From: CAZFCK01 sp964517355
GTDB lineage: Bacteria > Desulfobacterota > Desulfovibrionia > Desulfovibrionales > Desulfovibrionaceae
Direction: 5' to 3'
Length of the DNA: 5,737 bases
NCBI GenBank assembly: GCA_964517355.1
Contig: CAZFCK010000272.1
Coordinates: forward strand, 1-5,737
The position numbers and the translations under genes were made by a program. The notes beneath the pieces are model-generated. The model had not been told where the DNA came from, ran no database searches, and saw only the letters and a list, made by a program, of their open reading frames with translations. Within the stretch, counting starts at the first letter, position 1. Each line of letters begins with the position of its first letter. This document shows, in pieces, positions 5,038 to 5,737 of this stretch.

Positions 5038-5559
5038 ATGTTGCCGGACGAGCGGCGACCGCAGCTCCCTCCCGAGGACCCGCGCGATTGCGGCGAACCC
5101 AGGTTGGAGCGGCGGCCATGCGCATTGCTGGCGGTTGATCTGGGACTGCGCACCGGGCTCGCGGCCTTCGACCGCTCCGGCGCGTTGCTCTGGCACCGCT
5201 CCCGGCACTTGCGGGACATGGCCACGCTGAAACGCTGGATTCACGGCCTGTTGCGCCAATTACCCCATACGGAAGTGCTGGTGCTGGAAGGGGGGGGACC
5301 GGTGGCCCACGCCTGGAAAAACGCGGCTGAACGCAGGGGATTGCGCGTCATTGAACTCGCCGCCGAAGACTGGCGCGAAGAATTGCTGTACCCCCGGCAA
5401 CGCCGCAGTGGCGAACAAGCCAAAGCCGTTTCCCAGAATCTGGCCCGCGAAATAGCCGCCAAAAGCGGCCTGCCGCGCCCCGCGACATTGCGCCACGACG
5501 CCGCCGAGGCCATACTCGCCGGAGTATACGCTCTGCAACTCCTGGGCTGGCCGGCATAA
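5038..5559 (+). CDS. Stand-alone RuvC-like (RNase H fold) putative nuclease
   Basis: A 173-residue protein with the order of motifs of RuvC-type Holliday-junction resolvases. LLAVDLGLRTGLAAFD (30-45) gives D34, VLVLEGGG (80-87) gives E84, and RHDAAEAILAG (152-162) gives D154 and E157, matching the four acidic metal ligands of RuvC (D7, E66, D138, D141 in E. coli). The middle contains AWKNAAERRGLRVIEL (92-107) and a basic stretch near 120-129. About 27 Pro/Arg/Glu-rich residues precede the fold, so a shorter start (TTG 5104) is conceivable, but ATG 5038 has AAGGGA 6 bases upstream. No ruvA or ruvB lies beside it and sequence similarity to true RuvC outside the motifs looks low, so I do not call it ruvC. 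Its substrate and its relation to the upstream thioesterase are unknown; catalysis is inferred from intact motifs. Confidence 0.65.
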   Translation: MLPDERRPQLPPEDPRDCGEPRLERRPCALLAVDLGLRTGLAAFDRSGALLWHRSRHLRDMATLKRWIHGLLRQLPHTEVLVLEGGGPVAHAWKNAAERRGLRVIELAAEDWREELLYPRQRRSGEQAKAVSQNLAREIAAKSGLPRPATLRHDAAEAILAGVYALQLLGWPA

Positions 5560-5591
5560 TCCCGTTTCCAGTTTATTTTATGATAATTTTC

Positions 5592-5681
5592 CGGGGGGAA
5601 ACCAGCGCTGCTATCTTCATCCCTAAGGCGCGATACGACCGCGCCCAAGGGCTGAAGTTTTTGAAAAAGGTTCTCCCCCCG
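5592..5681. repeat. Outer long-range stem around the terminator
   Basis: CGGGGGGAAACC (5592-5603) pairs with GGTTCTCCCCCCG (5669-5681) in 12 base pairs with one bulged C (5673), enclosing the hairpin at 5615-5657. The right half contains the repeated 16-mer also found at 4036-4051. The arrangement resembles a G-run/C-run intergenic hairpin whose centre has been replaced by another hairpin. Confidence 0.5.
5615..5662 (+). terminator. Intrinsic terminator after the RuvC-like gene
   Basis: The arms CTTCATCCCTAAGGCGCG (5615-5632) and CGCGCCCAAGGGCTGAAG (5640-5657) pair at 15 of 18 positions around a 7-base loop, ATACGAC, and TTTTT follows immediately at 5658-5662. The stop codon of the upstream gene is 56 bases before it, so it closes the thioesterase/RuvC-like unit. 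Confidence 0.75.
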
Positions 5682-5737
5682 AGCCCATAAGCGCTAACTT
5701 AAGCGGTATTTCATATATTTTGCCAATTGCAAACATC
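5682..5737. other. Window end, nothing identified
   Basis: AT-rich sequence after the terminator. It could hold the promoter of a gene beyond the window, but I cannot place convincing -35 and -10 boxes. Confidence 0.3.

Noticed and set aside
5020..5045. Sigma-54-like TGGCAC ... TTGC before the RuvC-like gene
   Set aside because: The gap between the two boxes is far too long for a -24/-12 promoter.
4404..5225. 273-residue open frame antisense to the thioesterase and RuvC-like gene
   Set aside because: Ser/Arg-rich shadow spanning two real genes; no start signal or known motif.

Overview
The window most likely comes from a motile, sulfate-reducing-type member of the Desulfovibrionaceae (Desulfovibrio, Bilophila or a close relative). 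The flagellin starts MSLVINHNLMAMNAARNL and ends ANSLPRMAMQLLGG, which is the style of that family. Coding regions are GC-rich with AT-rich regulatory gaps, and all five genes lie on the + strand. The genus call is an inference from protein style; no search was run.

Layout. Bases 1-699 hold no convincing gene. They contain hairpins at 228-273, two FliA (sigma-28) type promoters 158 bp apart (389-415 and 547-573), a perfect 12-bp inverted repeat between them (445-475), and a leader hairpin (657-676) that presents a CsrA-like AAGGAUG motif 9 bases before the flagellin Shine-Dalgarno. A short flagellin follows (700-1578) and ends in a strong intrinsic terminator (1612-1655). Next come two translationally coupled GT2 glycosyltransferase genes (1686-2438 and 2435-4030; GTGA overlap). 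The second has a long helical, TPR-like N-terminal half.

A 233-bp gap (4031-4263) carries a terminator-like hairpin and an imperfect inverted repeat that looks like a small mobile-repeat remnant. It ends in a sigma-70-like promoter whose predicted start sits on the next ATG. That promoter serves a two-gene unit: a double-hotdog acyl-ACP thioesterase (4264-5034), and, 3 nt later, a small RuvC-fold putative nuclease (5038-5559). A strong terminator (5615-5662), nested inside a second long-range stem (5592-5681), closes the unit. The last 56 bases show nothing I can name.

How the parts may work together. The flagellin appears to be a late flagellar gene under FliA, with a probable CsrA checkpoint in its leader. 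The two glycosyltransferases are plausible flagellin- or surface-glycan-modifying enzymes, but this rests on position and fold only. The thioesterase/RuvC-like pair looks like a separate transcription unit with no obvious functional link to the flagellum. I do not see a complete new system here. The most testable points are the tandem FliA promoters, the CsrA-like hairpin, the stand-alone RuvC-like protein, and the repeat elements between genes.
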